Positions 1-9,093 of a stretch of 51,657 nt of DNA are shown piece by piece; positions within the stretch are counted from its first letter, which is position 1; every line of letters starts with the position of its first letter. Both the position numbers and the translations under genes were made by a program. Origin of the DNA: Prochlorococcus sp. AG-402-L18 (GTDB lineage: Bacteria; Cyanobacteriota; Cyanobacteriia; PCC-6307; Cyanobiaceae); assembly GCA_003216725.1 (NCBI GenBank), contig QCIL01000009.1:1-51657 (forward strand), in the 5' to 3' direction. The notes below the pieces were generated by a model. The model made no database searches. It had not been told where the DNA came from and saw nothing but the letters and a program-made list of their open reading frames with translations.

Positions 1-1
1 A

Positions 2-817
2 GGAATCAAACCAGTAAGCAAACTAGGTAGCCAAAGGCACATTAGAAAGGCTATTGAGCACGCAAAAAGATTATCGGGGAAAAAAAGACATTTAACTCTT
101 GTACATAAAGGCAATATCATGAAATATACAGAAGGTGCTTTTAGAGATTGGGGATATGAATTGGCAGTCAATGAATTCAGGGAAGATTGTATTACAGAGA
201 GAGAAAGCTGGATTTTAGATAATATCCAGAAAAATCCAGGAATTTCAATCGAAAATAATGCCAGGAAGATTGAACCCGGTTATGACAAGTTGACGGATAA
301 TAAAAAAGCATTTATTTGTGAAGAAATAAAAGAAGTTATTGATTCCATTTCAAATTCTCATGGGGATGGCAAATGGAAAAAACTTGTTATGGTTGATGAT
401 CGGATTGCCGATAGTATATTTCAACAGATTCAAACTCGACCTCAAGAATATTCAATTCTTGCAACATTAAACCTTAATGGCGACTATGTTTCTGATGCAG
501 CTGCAGCAATTGTTGGTGGCCTAGGTATGGCTCCCGGTGCAAATATTGGAGATAATGCAGCAATTTTCGAAGCTACGCACGGTACCGCTCCAAAACATGC
601 AGGCTTAAACAAGATTAATCCAGGATCAGTAATTCTTAGTGGTGTAATGATGCTTGAATATTTTGGTTGGAATGAAGCAGCTAACTTAATTACTAATGGT
701 TTGAGTAAAGCAATAGAGCAAAAAAAAGTCACATATGATCTAGCACGCTTAATGGAACCAAAAGTAGAACCCTTATCCTGCAGCAGTTTTGCGGAAGAAA
801 TTATTTCAAATTTCTAA
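2..817 (+). CDS. icd: Isocitrate dehydrogenase (NADP+), 3' part
   Basis: Catalyses oxidative decarboxylation of isocitrate to 2-oxoglutarate, the carbon skeleton for ammonium assimilation in cyanobacteria. The frame is already open at base 2, and the first ATG in it (119) is internal, so the gene begins before the window; 271 C-terminal residues are present. The upstream codons read [18 protein letters not shown], which together with the following [19 protein letters not shown] is typical of bacterial ICDH. The C-terminal half carries the [20 protein letters not shown] and [13 protein letters not shown] segments that form the substrate and cofactor site. It converges on the next gene, with two bases between the stop codons. 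Confidence 0.96.
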   Translation, partial: GIKPVSKLGSQRHIRKAIEHAKRLSGKKRHLTLVHKGNIMKYTEGAFRDWGYELAVNEFREDCITERESWILDNIQKNPGISIENNARKIEPGYDKLTDNKKAFICEEIKEVIDSISNSHGDGKWKKLVMVDDRIADSIFQQIQTRPQEYSILATLNLNGDYVSDAAAAIVGGLGMAPGANIGDNAAIFEATHGTAPKHAGLNKINPGSVILSGVMMLEYFGWNEAANLITNGLSKAIEQKKVTYDLARLMEPKVEPLSCSSFAEEIISNF

Positions 818-819
818 TT

Positions 820-2169
820 TTAAAAATTATTTTTATTTTCAAAAACTTTCCAAATCTTAACCAGTGAATCTTTATTCCCAATGTTTCCAGGATGAGTAAC
901 AATAGGAAGTTTTTTGTGATTTTTTAGGTTATGAGTCACCACTGAAATGCCTGTTAAAATCTGTCCCTCAAGATAAACATAATCTGCATTAAGTCCATTA
1001 CTAAGAATCAAATTTGTTGTTATTCCACCTTTTGAAATCAAATATCCTATTTCATGCTTCAAATCTGCGACTAATTCAGCAATAAAACTAGCAAGTAAAT
1101 TATAAAAATTAAATAGTTCAGAAGAATCTAAGGACATAAATTTTCTTGAAGTAAACAAAACAGGAGTTTTTCCTCTCTCAAAAGAAAATCTAATTTCTTT
1201 CAAAAATTTATTTTTAAACAAATTCCTTCGCCTCTGATTATTATCTGATGAAGTGATTTTAAAAAATTCAAAAACATCTAATTCTACTGGATAGCAATTA
1301 CTTATCTCTAATAAATTATTCAATTGTATTGTTGAAAGTTCGACATAAGATCCAACAATTATCAGTCCTGGAAGAAAACTCTTTTCTTTATTTCTTAATC
1401 TTAAATTATAGAAAAATATTTCACTCTGAGAGATACTTTTTTTCTCAGAAATTGAACTTATAAAACTTGCTGCAGTTCGAAAAAGGAATTGTTTTTGACT
1501 ATTTAATTTTTTAATTACTAAAGAAAATTTTTTTAGTTGAGAATAATTTTCTACATCTACAATTACATGTTTATTATTATTCAAGTTCTTCAGTTTTTTA
1601 AAAACAATGTTATTTTCCTCGTCATTTAGAATTTCGATATCTGACAATAAAAGATTTTGAATATCTTCAATTTTTATTCGCGATTTACTCTTCTGAAATA
1701 AAAGATTCTTGACATTACTTGTCTCAAATCCAAAAATTTTATCTCTTGCAAAAATTGTTTGTTCAATAGGAGTTTTATCAACAAAGTGTAATCCATTAAT
1801 TGTTAATCTTTTACCCTCTATAAAAGCTGGAATATGAAAAGTAGCATCAAAAGGACCTAAACAACTATTTATGGCACTTGGCTCTAAAAAGTTATGTCCT
1901 CGGAGAGTAGAGTCTCCTCTACTTATGAAAATTATTTCTTCTTCATAAGCCTGTGAAGCTATAACAGTCTTGAGATTTTTGCAAATTTCTTCTATTGTTA
2001 ATTTCGCATCATTTTCAGATAGTGACCTAGTATTAGCCAAAATAAAAAATAAATTTGATTTAGATTCAAAACCTTTGGCTAAAGTTGAGCAATCCCATTT
2101 AAGAAGTAGTAAGCAATCATGAACAGTTTGAGAGCCTGTTGGATCATCATCAATAACAACAAATTTCAT
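820..2169 (-). CDS. Four-carbon acid sugar kinase-like protein (DUF1537/YgbK family)
   Basis: The 449-residue length and both family halves fit the DUF1537 kinases. The N-terminal sugar-binding part has DDDPTGSQ (residues 7-14) and RGDSTLRGH (84-92). The C-terminal nucleotide-binding part has KGGITT (380-385) and HPGNIGNKDSL (426-436). Characterised bacterial members phosphorylate tetronate-type acid sugars with ATP; the substrate here is unknown, and the DDDPTGSQ variant differs from the DDLTGA form of YgbK/OtnK. It is last in a minus-strand run, 13 bases after the mutarotase-like gene, so a sugar-phosphate salvage or repair role is a reasonable inference. Family assignment is firm; function is not. 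Confidence 0.82.
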   Translation of the reverse strand: MKFVVIDDDPTGSQTVHDCLLLLKWDCSTLAKGFESKSNLFFILANTRSLSENDAKLTIEEICKNLKTVIASQAYEEEIIFISRGDSTLRGHNFLEPSAINSCLGPFDATFHIPAFIEGKRLTINGLHFVDKTPIEQTIFARDKIFGFETSNVKNLLFQKSKSRIKIEDIQNLLLSDIEILNDEENNIVFKKLKNLNNNKHVIVDVENYSQLKKFSLVIKKLNSQKQFLFRTAASFISSISEKKSISQSEIFFYNLRLRNKEKSFLPGLIIVGSYVELSTIQLNNLLEISNCYPVELDVFEFFKITSSDNNQRRRNLFKNKFLKEIRFSFERGKTPVLFTSRKFMSLDSSELFNFYNLLASFIAELVADLKHEIGYLISKGGITTNLILSNGLNADYVYLEGQILTGISVVTHNLKNHKKLPIVTHPGNIGNKDSLVKIWKVFENKNNF

Positions 2170-2182
2170 AAGTATTGCATAA

Positions 2183-3031
2183 TTACTTAAGAGATTTTAT
2201 TTGTATTGAGGCATCAAACCTTTGACTATCATTTGGAGGAACCATTACTTTTCTGAACCCATCAACAAAAGAATTTCGGGGACTAGTCCAAGGTTCAAGA
2301 CATATCATTCTTCTTGGAGGATCACTCCAAATAACTCCTAGGTCAAAAGGATATGGGTGATTTAAAGTTACCTGTCTTTTGAAAATTTTATCTCTAAAAG
2401 CGCTCTTACCGGAAGTATACATAAGTAGATCAATTCCACAATTAATATTATTTAACTCATCCAAAGTATTACTTATTATATTTTTTTCTTGATTCTGACA
2501 ATTAAGTGGATTTTCAAAAAACTCTAAATTTTTTAAATCTGAAACGTTAAAATAAGGATGCAATCCAAGGTTGATTGGCATAGCAATTTCTGTTTTATTA
2601 TTAATCGTAATTTCAAATGCTAAAAAGTTAATCTTTAATGTAACCTCAATTCTCAATTCGAAATCGAAAGGATAATATCTTTTGGTTTTTTTAGATTCAT
2701 TTAAAAATAAGCATAAAGATTTTTCATTAAAGGAATATTGCCATGGCAAATCCCTAGCGAAACCATGTTGTGTTAATTGCAAATAATCTGTTCCAAATAC
2801 TGAATTAGAAGTACTGAGATTTCCACAAATTGGAAACAAGATTGGAATGCCTCCCCTAATACTTTTTGACTTATCCATAAATCTTTTTTCATCGAAATAA
2901 AGTATCTCTTTACCATCAGAAACCCAATTTGTAATAACACCTCCTCTGTCAGGACAAAATTTAATATAGTTATTTTGATCTAATTGAAAAACAAAAATTC
3001 CCAGGTCTATATTGGATAATTTAATTTTCAC
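2183..3031 (-). CDS. Aldose 1-epimerase family protein, hexose-6-phosphate mutarotase-like
   Basis: Galactose-mutarotase fold protein of 282 residues. Diagnostic blocks are IRGGIPILFPICG (residues 58-70), QHGFARDLPW (88-97, with the probable catalytic His89), GLHPYF (His158) and a late ICLEPW block holding the expected catalytic Glu. The RGGIP and LEPW arrangement is nearer to glucose-6-phosphate 1-epimerases (YeaD type) than to free-galactose GalM. It would interconvert alpha and beta anomers of a hexose phosphate in the cytosol. It starts 9 bases after the upstream hydrolase and ends 13 bases before the DUF1537 kinase, so co-transcription is likely. Confidence 0.85.
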   Translation of the reverse strand: MKIKLSNIDLGIFVFQLDQNNYIKFCPDRGGVITNWVSDGKEILYFDEKRFMDKSKSIRGGIPILFPICGNLSTSNSVFGTDYLQLTQHGFARDLPWQYSFNEKSLCLFLNESKKTKRYYPFDFELRIEVTLKINFLAFEITINNKTEIAMPINLGLHPYFNVSDLKNLEFFENPLNCQNQEKNIISNTLDELNNINCGIDLLMYTSGKSAFRDKIFKRQVTLNHPYPFDLGVIWSDPPRRMICLEPWTSPRNSFVDGFRKVMVPPNDSQRFDASIQIKSLK

Positions 3032-3040
3032 AATTTTTAC

Positions 3041-3940
3041 TTAGAGAGAATCAACCCAATCTAAAATATGCTGATTAACTAATTCAGGAATTTCATCATG
3101 TGGACAATGTCCAGCATCAAGAATGATTTCTTTTGTATTCTTAGGAGTAAATTTTTTATATAGGTTTCTTTTTTTTGGAGTATTCATCCAAGGATCTTTT
3201 CCTCCCCACAACAGTAATAATGGTGAATTGAGTTTTGCGAATAACTTATCTAACGGCAATCCCTGGGGACCTGATGGGTTAAATACACTTCTAAAAACAT
3301 TGAAAGCTCCATAATCTAGCGAAGGCTTTCTTATTGACTCGACTAAAAAATCATCAACATTTTTTTTATCAACATATACTTGATTCAAAGTTTTTTTAAT
3401 ATTTTTTGGATTTCTCATATTCTCAAAAATCAAACGTTGAAGAACAATATTTTTCAAAAATATACCCGCAACTGTTTCAATTGAAGTTTGCAACATATTC
3501 TTTTTGATAGTTTTCTCTTCACTAAAATATCCTGCAGCATTAAGTAATATTACCCCTGCGTTTAGCTCATTTAATTCTGAACCGGCTGCTAAGGCGGCAT
3601 AACCACCTAATGAATTTCCAACAACAATTGTAGGTTTTTTTATTTTCTCCTTTACATAAGCTACAACCTGATCCTTCCATAATGATCCTGAGTATTCAAC
3701 ATCTTGGGGCTTAGGACTTTTTCCAAAACCAAGAAGATCCATAGCATGAACTTCATATTTTTTACTCAAAATAGGGATATTGAATCTCCAATGATCCGTA
3801 GAGGCCCCGAAGCCATGAATTAACAAAATTGAATATTCTTTTGATGTTTGCTCAGGGTTAGCAGAAACAGTATGTATTGGATAATTTAAAAAATTCCAGT
3901 CATAATTGACATCACTATCTATTAGAGCTGATTGTTCCAT
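3041..3940 (-). CDS. Alpha/beta hydrolase
   Basis: A 299-residue alpha/beta-hydrolase fold enzyme with a complete catalytic triad: nucleophile Ser110 in GNSLGG, acid Asp249 in WGGKDPW, and His278 in AGHCPHDE. The oxyanion-hole segment is HGFGASTDHWR (42-52). There is no signal peptide, so it is probably cytosolic or membrane-associated. The substrate cannot be read from the sequence; relatives in cyanobacteria and plastids include esterases and dehalogenase-like hydrolases. A clear paralogue lies at 31564-32478 and shares the HGFGAS..HWR and GHCPHDE blocks. It follows the antiporter gene by 43 bases. Confidence 0.88.
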   Translation of the reverse strand: MEQSALIDSDVNYDWNFLNYPIHTVSANPEQTSKEYSILLIHGFGASTDHWRFNIPILSKKYEVHAMDLLGFGKSPKPQDVEYSGSLWKDQVVAYVKEKIKKPTIVVGNSLGGYAALAAGSELNELNAGVILLNAAGYFSEEKTIKKNMLQTSIETVAGIFLKNIVLQRLIFENMRNPKNIKKTLNQVYVDKKNVDDFLVESIRKPSLDYGAFNVFRSVFNPSGPQGLPLDKLFAKLNSPLLLLWGGKDPWMNTPKKRNLYKKFTPKNTKEIILDAGHCPHDEIPELVNQHILDWVDSL

Positions 3941-3983
3941 TTATTGAAAATCTTATATTATATGATTCTAATAAACTTATTTC

Positions 3984-5351
3984 CTAAAGAAGACCCACAG
4001 GATCAGCTGCAACATCATCTGAAATTTTATTACCATCATTTGGTGGTTTATCTTTTAGAACAATTCTCAAGAGAACAGGTGCAAGAAATGTGGTTCCAAT
4101 AACCATTAATAAAATAGCCGCTTCAAGAGAAGGGGTTAACAACTTAGCGCTTGTTCCTAATCCAAGGAAGATTAAACCAACCTCTCCTCTAGGCATCATA
4201 CCCAAACCTACAACCAATCTATTTGTAGGTTTATCACTGGAAAATACCCATCCTGCTGCAATTTTTCCAATAATTGCTACAACTAATAAAAATCCTGCAA
4301 CTACGAGAGCTGACCTACTTGTTGGATCAAGTGGATTGATAACTGATAAATCCATTCCAGCTCCAACCAATACGAAGAAAATAGTTGCGAATAAGGATAC
4401 TAAAGGTAAAACGGATTGTTGAATTGCGTGATTATTTTTCGAACTACTAAGAATCAGTCCAGCTGCAAAAGCACCTAAAGCTGCTTCCAATCCAATGGCT
4501 GTTGCAACAAAACAACACAGCACAAGTATCACAAAGGAAGCTACCACTACGGCTCCAGGGGCCTTTAATCTATCTAATAACCAATCAAATCCTGGAGCTG
4601 CTGTTCTACTTAATGCAATAGCAGCAATAACAAATACTACTGCTGCCGCAACTAATTTAACGATGGGAGCAATTTCTAAAGAACCTCCTGCAGCAAGGGC
4701 TACTACAACTGCAAGAATAACAATACCTAAAATATCATCCAAAACAGCCGCTCCAATAACAATCTGTCCTTCTCTAGTTTTTAAATATCCCAACTCACCA
4801 AACACACTCGCAGTAATTCCTATACTTGTAGCTGTCATAGACGCTCCAGCGAAAACTGCTGGAATTAGATCTACTTGGAAAATAAACATTAATCCAAGAG
4901 TTCCAAATGCAAACGGTAAAATTACACCAGCCATAGCAACAGTGAAAGCTTGAGCTCCCACAGCTACTAATTCCTCTAACTCACTTTCTAAACCTGTTAA
5001 AAATAAAAGAGCATATAACCCAAGGGTTGCTACTGCTTGAAGGGATGGAAAACTTTCGAAATAAACATCAGGTACAGCCTCTGGAGGGATTGACGCTAAC
5101 GAGCTAATAACATTTACAAGTCCTTCATTTAATTCTGTTCCAGCTGAGGGCGGTATCAACAAGTGGAATCCTGATGCCCCTATTACAACCCCTGCAAGAA
5201 GCTCACCTACTATCGTTGGCAAACTTAGTCTTACTAATACTTCTGCTAATGCTCTTGCAGCTAAAAATATCAATAGAAACCTTATAACTCCTATCAGTGT
5301 TTCAGCAACTTCTAAATCATGTGCACTTAATTCAGCAAGTAATTGATACAT
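3984..5351 (-). CDS. Na+/H+ antiporter, CPA2 family (NapA/NhaS3-like)
   Basis: A 455-residue polytopic membrane protein with about a dozen hydrophobic segments and no C-terminal TrkA-N/KTN domain. It contains LLFLTGLE (115-122), GITASVFGELG (178-188) and the paired acidic residues Asp205-Asp206 in AVLDDILGI, the ion-binding signature of the CPA2 exchangers. Length and layout resemble cyanobacterial NhaS3, an essential Na+/H+ exchanger reported in thylakoid membranes of Synechocystis. In a marine cell it would export Na+ or balance lumen ions. It is first in a four-gene minus-strand run and divergent from glgP across 152 bases that presumably hold both promoters. Confidence 0.88.
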   Translation of the reverse strand: MYQLLAELSAHDLEVAETLIGVIRFLLIFLAARALAEVLVRLSLPTIVGELLAGVVIGASGFHLLIPPSAGTELNEGLVNVISSLASIPPEAVPDVYFESFPSLQAVATLGLYALLFLTGLESELEELVAVGAQAFTVAMAGVILPFAFGTLGLMFIFQVDLIPAVFAGASMTATSIGITASVFGELGYLKTREGQIVIGAAVLDDILGIVILAVVVALAAGGSLEIAPIVKLVAAAVVFVIAAIALSRTAAPGFDWLLDRLKAPGAVVVASFVILVLCCFVATAIGLEAALGAFAAGLILSSSKNNHAIQQSVLPLVSLFATIFFVLVGAGMDLSVINPLDPTSRSALVVAGFLLVVAIIGKIAAGWVFSSDKPTNRLVVGLGMMPRGEVGLIFLGLGTSAKLLTPSLEAAILLMVIGTTFLAPVLLRIVLKDKPPNDGNKISDDVAADPVGLL

Positions 5352-5503
5352 TTCAAATACGTAGAAATTTAATTATATAATTGGAAGATAGTTTATTAAG
5401 GGCCCACTTTACCAAGTATGTAAAAAAAAGCAAAAATACTCAACAAGTGTGGATCTGAAGTTACAACAAAGAATTTTTTTAAAAAATAGCTATTGTCATA
5501 TAT

Positions 5504-8050
5504 ATGTCAAATTCAATGAACTCCAATAAACCCTTTGATTTAAGGTTGCCTACACCAGGTTGTTACTTAGATCCTGAGAAAGCTGGGATGGATTCAGATG
5601 CGCTTTTTAAAGGAATGACTGCGCATTTATTTTTTACTCTTGGTAAATTAGCAACTTCTGCAAGCCCTCATGATATGTATATGGCTCTTAGTTATGCAGT
5701 AAAAGATAGATTAATGACACGATATTTAGCTAGTCAGGAAATCATAAGAAAAAAGCCCCAAAAAACAGTTGCATATTTATCAGCAGAATTTCTAATAGGT
5801 CCTCAATTAAGCAATAATTTATTAAATTTAGGCATCACAAAAGAAGCAGAAGAAGCTTTAAAAAGATTTGGAATAGAATCATTATCAAAAATTCTAGAAG
5901 TAGAAGAAGAACCTGGATTAGGGAATGGTGGCTTAGGAAGATTGGCAGCATGTTATATGGAATCATTAGCCTCTTTGCAAGTTCCTGCAGTGGGTTATGG
6001 AATAAGATATGAATTTGGAATATTTAATCAGTTAATACGAGATGGATGGCAAGTGGAAGTAACAGATAAGTGGCTCAAAGGTGGATGGCCATGGGAATTA
6101 CCTCAACCTGACGAATCATGTTTTGTTGGATTTGGAGGAAGAACAGAAAGTTATAGAGACGATAAGGGTAATTACAGATCAAGATGGATCCCCTCTGAAC
6201 ATGCGATTGGTGTCCCACACGATGTACCAGTTCTAGGTTACAGAGTTAATACCTGCGATAGATTAAGACTATGGAGAGCAGATGCAACTGAGAGTTTTGA
6301 TTTTTATGCTTTTAATATTGGAGATTATTATGGGGCGGTAGAAGAAAAAGTAGCTTCTGAAACGTTATCAAAAGTCTTATACCCTAATGATGGAACTGAT
6401 GAGGGGAGGAGATTAAGACTAAAACAACAGCATTTCTTCGTAAGTTGCTCTCTTCAAGATATGCTACGAAGTTTGGAAAAAAGATCTATACCTATTACCG
6501 AATTTCCTAAACATTGGACAGTCCAACTAAATGATACTCATCCAGCCATTGCAGTAGCTGAACTAATGCGTCTCTTAATAGATCAGTACCAAGTTGGTTG
6601 GGACAAGGCATGGAATATCACAACTTCCTCAGTTGCTTATACAAACCATACATTACTTCCTGAAGCCCTCGAAAAATGGGATCTAAATTTATTTAGTGAT
6701 CTTTTACCTCGTCACCTTGAAATTATCTACGAAATTAATTGGAGATTTTTACAACAACTGCGACTTCGTTATCCAGGGGACGATAAAATACTCAAAAAAT
6801 TATCAATAATTGATGAAGAAGGCGGTAAATCTGTGAGGATGGCTCATCTTGCTACCATTGGTGCTCATCACATTAATGGTGTTGCAGCACTACACTCAGA
6901 TCTCATAAAAAGACAACTTCTTCCAGAATTTGCAGAACTATGGCCTAAAAAATTTACAAACGTAACCAATGGTGTCACGCCTAGAAGATGGGTTGCTTTA
7001 GCGAATCCATCTTTATCTAATTTACTAGAAAAAGAAGTGGGTCCAGACTGGATAACTAATATGGAATTACTAAAAAACTTAGAAAAGAAAAAAGATGATT
7101 CAAATTTTTTAGGAAAATTCGAAGAAACCAAACTAATTGGTAAGCGCAAATTAGCTACCTACATTCATTCTAAAACAGGAATATTAGTAGACCCAACTAG
7201 CCTTTTTGATGTTCAAGTCAAAAGAATACATCAATACAAAAGACAACATTTAAATGCTTTGCAAATAATTGCTCAATATTTAAGAATTAAAAATGGTACC
7301 AGTAATTACAAAGCTCCTAGAACAATTATTTTTGGTGGGAAGGCCGCCCCAGGCTACTTTATGGCAAAATTAATGATCCGCTTCATTAATGGTATTGCAG
7401 ATGTTGTAAATTCAGACCCTGATATGGAAGGTCTTTTAAGAGTTGTTTTCTTACCTGATTATAACGTAAAACTTGGCGAAATCGTATACCCTGCAACTGA
7501 TCTTTCTGAGCAAATATCGACAGCAGGTAAAGAAGCATCAGGCACAGGAAATATGAAATTTGCGATGAATGGGGCTTTAACAATTGGTACTCTTGATGGA
7601 GCGAATGTAGAGTTAAGAGATCTTGTAAAAAAAGAAAATTTTTTCCTCTTTGGAAAAACCGAAAGTGAAATAATGAATTTAAAAAATGGAGGTTATTCTC
7701 CCAAAACATTTATAGAAAAATCTCCAGAATTAAAAGAAGTAGTTCGTTTAATAGAAATAGGACATTTTAGTAATGGTGATAAAGAACTTTTTAAACCTTT
7801 ATTAAATAGTTTAACTTTACATGATCCATTTTTTGTAATGGCTGATTTTGAAGATTATCTTAGAAAGCAAGATGAGGTGAATATCTGTTGGAACGATAAA
7901 AAAGCATGGAATCAAATGGCTTTATTAAACACTGCAAGGTCAGGTTATTTTTCATCTGATAGATCAATTAGAGAATATTGTGATTCTATTTGGAAGGTTT
8001 CACCTATGCCAGTAGAAATTTCATGCGATATAGGAGAAGTAACTACTTAG
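5504..8050 (+). CDS. glgP: Glycogen/alpha-glucan phosphorylase
   Basis: Phosphorolytic release of glucose-1-phosphate from glycogen, the night-time carbon reserve. The 848-residue length is typical of the GT35 family. The pyridoxal-phosphate site EASGTGNMKFAMNG is intact, with the cofactor lysine at residue 685. Other family blocks are LGNGGLGRLAACYMES and QLNDTHPAIAVAEL. The ATG at 5504 follows an AT-rich leader; a second ATG four codons later is an alternative start. The gene's last 8 bases overlap the end of the convergent gene on the other strand. No allosteric phosphorylation segment like that of muscle phosphorylase can be recognised. Confidence 0.98.
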   Translation: MSNSMNSNKPFDLRLPTPGCYLDPEKAGMDSDALFKGMTAHLFFTLGKLATSASPHDMYMALSYAVKDRLMTRYLASQEIIRKKPQKTVAYLSAEFLIGPQLSNNLLNLGITKEAEEALKRFGIESLSKILEVEEEPGLGNGGLGRLAACYMESLASLQVPAVGYGIRYEFGIFNQLIRDGWQVEVTDKWLKGGWPWELPQPDESCFVGFGGRTESYRDDKGNYRSRWIPSEHAIGVPHDVPVLGYRVNTCDRLRLWRADATESFDFYAFNIGDYYGAVEEKVASETLSKVLYPNDGTDEGRRLRLKQQHFFVSCSLQDMLRSLEKRSIPITEFPKHWTVQLNDTHPAIAVAELMRLLIDQYQVGWDKAWNITTSSVAYTNHTLLPEALEKWDLNLFSDLLPRHLEIIYEINWRFLQQLRLRYPGDDKILKKLSIIDEEGGKSVRMAHLATIGAHHINGVAALHSDLIKRQLLPEFAELWPKKFTNVTNGVTPRRWVALANPSLSNLLEKEVGPDWITNMELLKNLEKKKDDSNFLGKFEETKLIGKRKLATYIHSKTGILVDPTSLFDVQVKRIHQYKRQHLNALQIIAQYLRIKNGTSNYKAPRTIIFGGKAAPGYFMAKLMIRFINGIADVVNSDPDMEGLLRVVFLPDYNVKLGEIVYPATDLSEQISTAGKEASGTGNMKFAMNGALTIGTLDGANVELRDLVKKENFFLFGKTESEIMNLKNGGYSPKTFIEKSPELKEVVRLIEIGHFSNGDKELFKPLLNSLTLHDPFFVMADFEDYLRKQDEVNICWNDKKAWNQMALLNTARSGYFSSDRSIREYCDSIWKVSPMPVEISCDIGEVTT

Positions 8051-8537
8051 GATTATTCTTATCAGGTAAATCTGGAGTTTGATGAAATAACCTATTTAAT
8101 ATCAATCTATCGATATTTAACGGATCTGGAGCAATTTGACTAGAGATTTCTTTAAATTTTAATTCAATATTCTCAGAAACTTTAATATCAAAAATTCTCT
8201 CCATTAGGGCCTCAATTGAATATAAATAAGCATTTACTTTTTCAAGTTCTTCTATTGCATCAGTAATTTCCAAATCAGAAGAATGTTCTTCTATTTCATC
8301 TGTAATTTCTAAATCAGAAGAATGTTTTTCTTTTTCTGTTGAATGTTCTTCCAAAACCATATTTGATACTTGTTTTTGTAATTCTTCTGATACCTTGCTA
8401 CAAAGTGTTCTAAAAGATTGAATTGATGCCCAGTTAAGTTCTTGCTGCTGTTTAAAAGTAGGGAATTCGCGAATTAAACGATCATGTTCTTTATAAAATC
8501 TCTTACAATCAGGACATTGACATGGTTCTTCGGTCAA
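8043..8537 (-). CDS. Conserved hypothetical protein, N-terminal Cys cluster and tandem acidic repeat
   Basis: Not recognised as a named family. The 164-residue frame starts at a TTG (8537); no in-frame ATG precedes the cysteine cluster. An ATG 8 bases upstream is out of frame and stops at once. The N-terminus carries C6-x-C8-P-D-C11 followed by His18, which could bind zinc or another metal (inference). Residues 72-96 are a 13-residue unit, HSSDLEITD[EA]IEE, repeated in tandem. The rest is charged and helical, with no membrane segment. Its 3' end overlaps glgP by 8 bases, and a second small protein gene lies 32 bases upstream on the same strand. Confidence 0.72.
   Translation of the reverse strand: MTEEPCQCPDCKRFYKEHDRLIREFPTFKQQQELNWASIQSFRTLCSKVSEELQKQVSNMVLEEHSTEKEKHSSDLEITDEIEEHSSDLEITDAIEELEKVNAYLYSIEALMERIFDIKVSENIELKFKEISSQIAPDPLNIDRLILNRLFHQTPDLPDKNNPK
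8251..8328. repeat. 39-bp tandem duplication inside the Cys-cluster protein gene
   Basis: Two adjacent 39-base units (8251-8289 and 8290-8328) match at 35 of 39 positions by eye. The unit length is a multiple of three, so the duplication keeps the frame and adds one 13-residue acidic unit to the protein encoded on the minus strand. Confidence 0.85.
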
Positions 8538-8569
8538 AACAACATTTTAACTCTATATACATCATTGCA

Positions 8570-8902
8570 TTATTTAGGCATTATTGTTGGTCCATCAAAT
8601 AATTCGTCATTTTCATCATGAGAATCAGGACTTTCTGGTATAGGTATTTCGATACTAGTAACCAAATTAATGACATCTCTCAATCTCATTGAATCTGCGA
8701 ACCAACCCATTGCTTGCTCAGCGTCTCCTCTCTTTTCAGCATCATTAGCTTGATCTTCGTGAGCCTCTGCTAATAAGGCAAGCCAACAAAGACATCTTGC
8801 TTGAACTATTGAAAGGTCTAAATCATTAGGTTGAGATTTAGAAATACGTTCGTGCTCTTGTTGAATTAAGAGTTTCAAACGCATATCATGCAGCTTAGCC
8901 AT
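8570..8902 (-). CDS. Conserved hypothetical protein, 110 aa
   Basis: No family recognised. It is a soluble, mostly helical protein with an acidic, proline-containing C-terminal tail (IPIPESPDSHDENDE). The N-terminal MAKLHDMRLKLLIQQEHER and the central ARCLCWLALLAEAHEDQAND segments look like an alpha-helical hairpin resembling a TPR-like pair, but no repeat can be defined with confidence. The ATG at 8902 is the only reasonable start. It sits 32 bases before the Cys-cluster protein and downstream of tRNA-Arg on the same strand. Coding potential is good: sensible composition and a long uninterrupted frame in AT-rich DNA. Confidence 0.7.
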   Translation of the reverse strand: MAKLHDMRLKLLIQQEHERISKSQPNDLDLSIVQARCLCWLALLAEAHEDQANDAEKRGDAEQAMGWFADSMRLRDVINLVTSIEIPIPESPDSHDENDELFDGPTIMPK

Positions 8903-8981
8903 AAAAGCTTAATTACTAATTACACGCTAGCTAGAGAGTAGCAAGTTTGCACACATACTACATATAGTTTATTAACTTTTA

Positions 8982-9055
<74 letters not shown>

Positions 9056-9093
9056 AATAGGTGTTTTTTGGGCTAATAAGCATTATGCTAAAC
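9056..9093. promoter_or_regulatory. 38-bp divergent spacer between tRNA-Arg and rnpB
   Basis: Two stable-RNA genes fire away from each other from this 38-base gap, so both core promoters must overlap here or extend into the RNA genes. An 11-base inverted repeat, AGCATTATGCT (9079-9089), offers a -10-like hexamer on each strand: TATGCT towards rnpB and CATAAT towards the tRNA. No convincing -35 element fits inside the gap. Promoter function is inferred from position only. Confidence 0.4.

Noticed and set aside
4090..4953. Plus-strand open frames of 110 and 152 codons antisense to the Na+/H+ antiporter
   Set aside because: They are Thr/Ala/Pro-rich mirror products of a hydrophobic membrane-protein gene and have no family resemblance.
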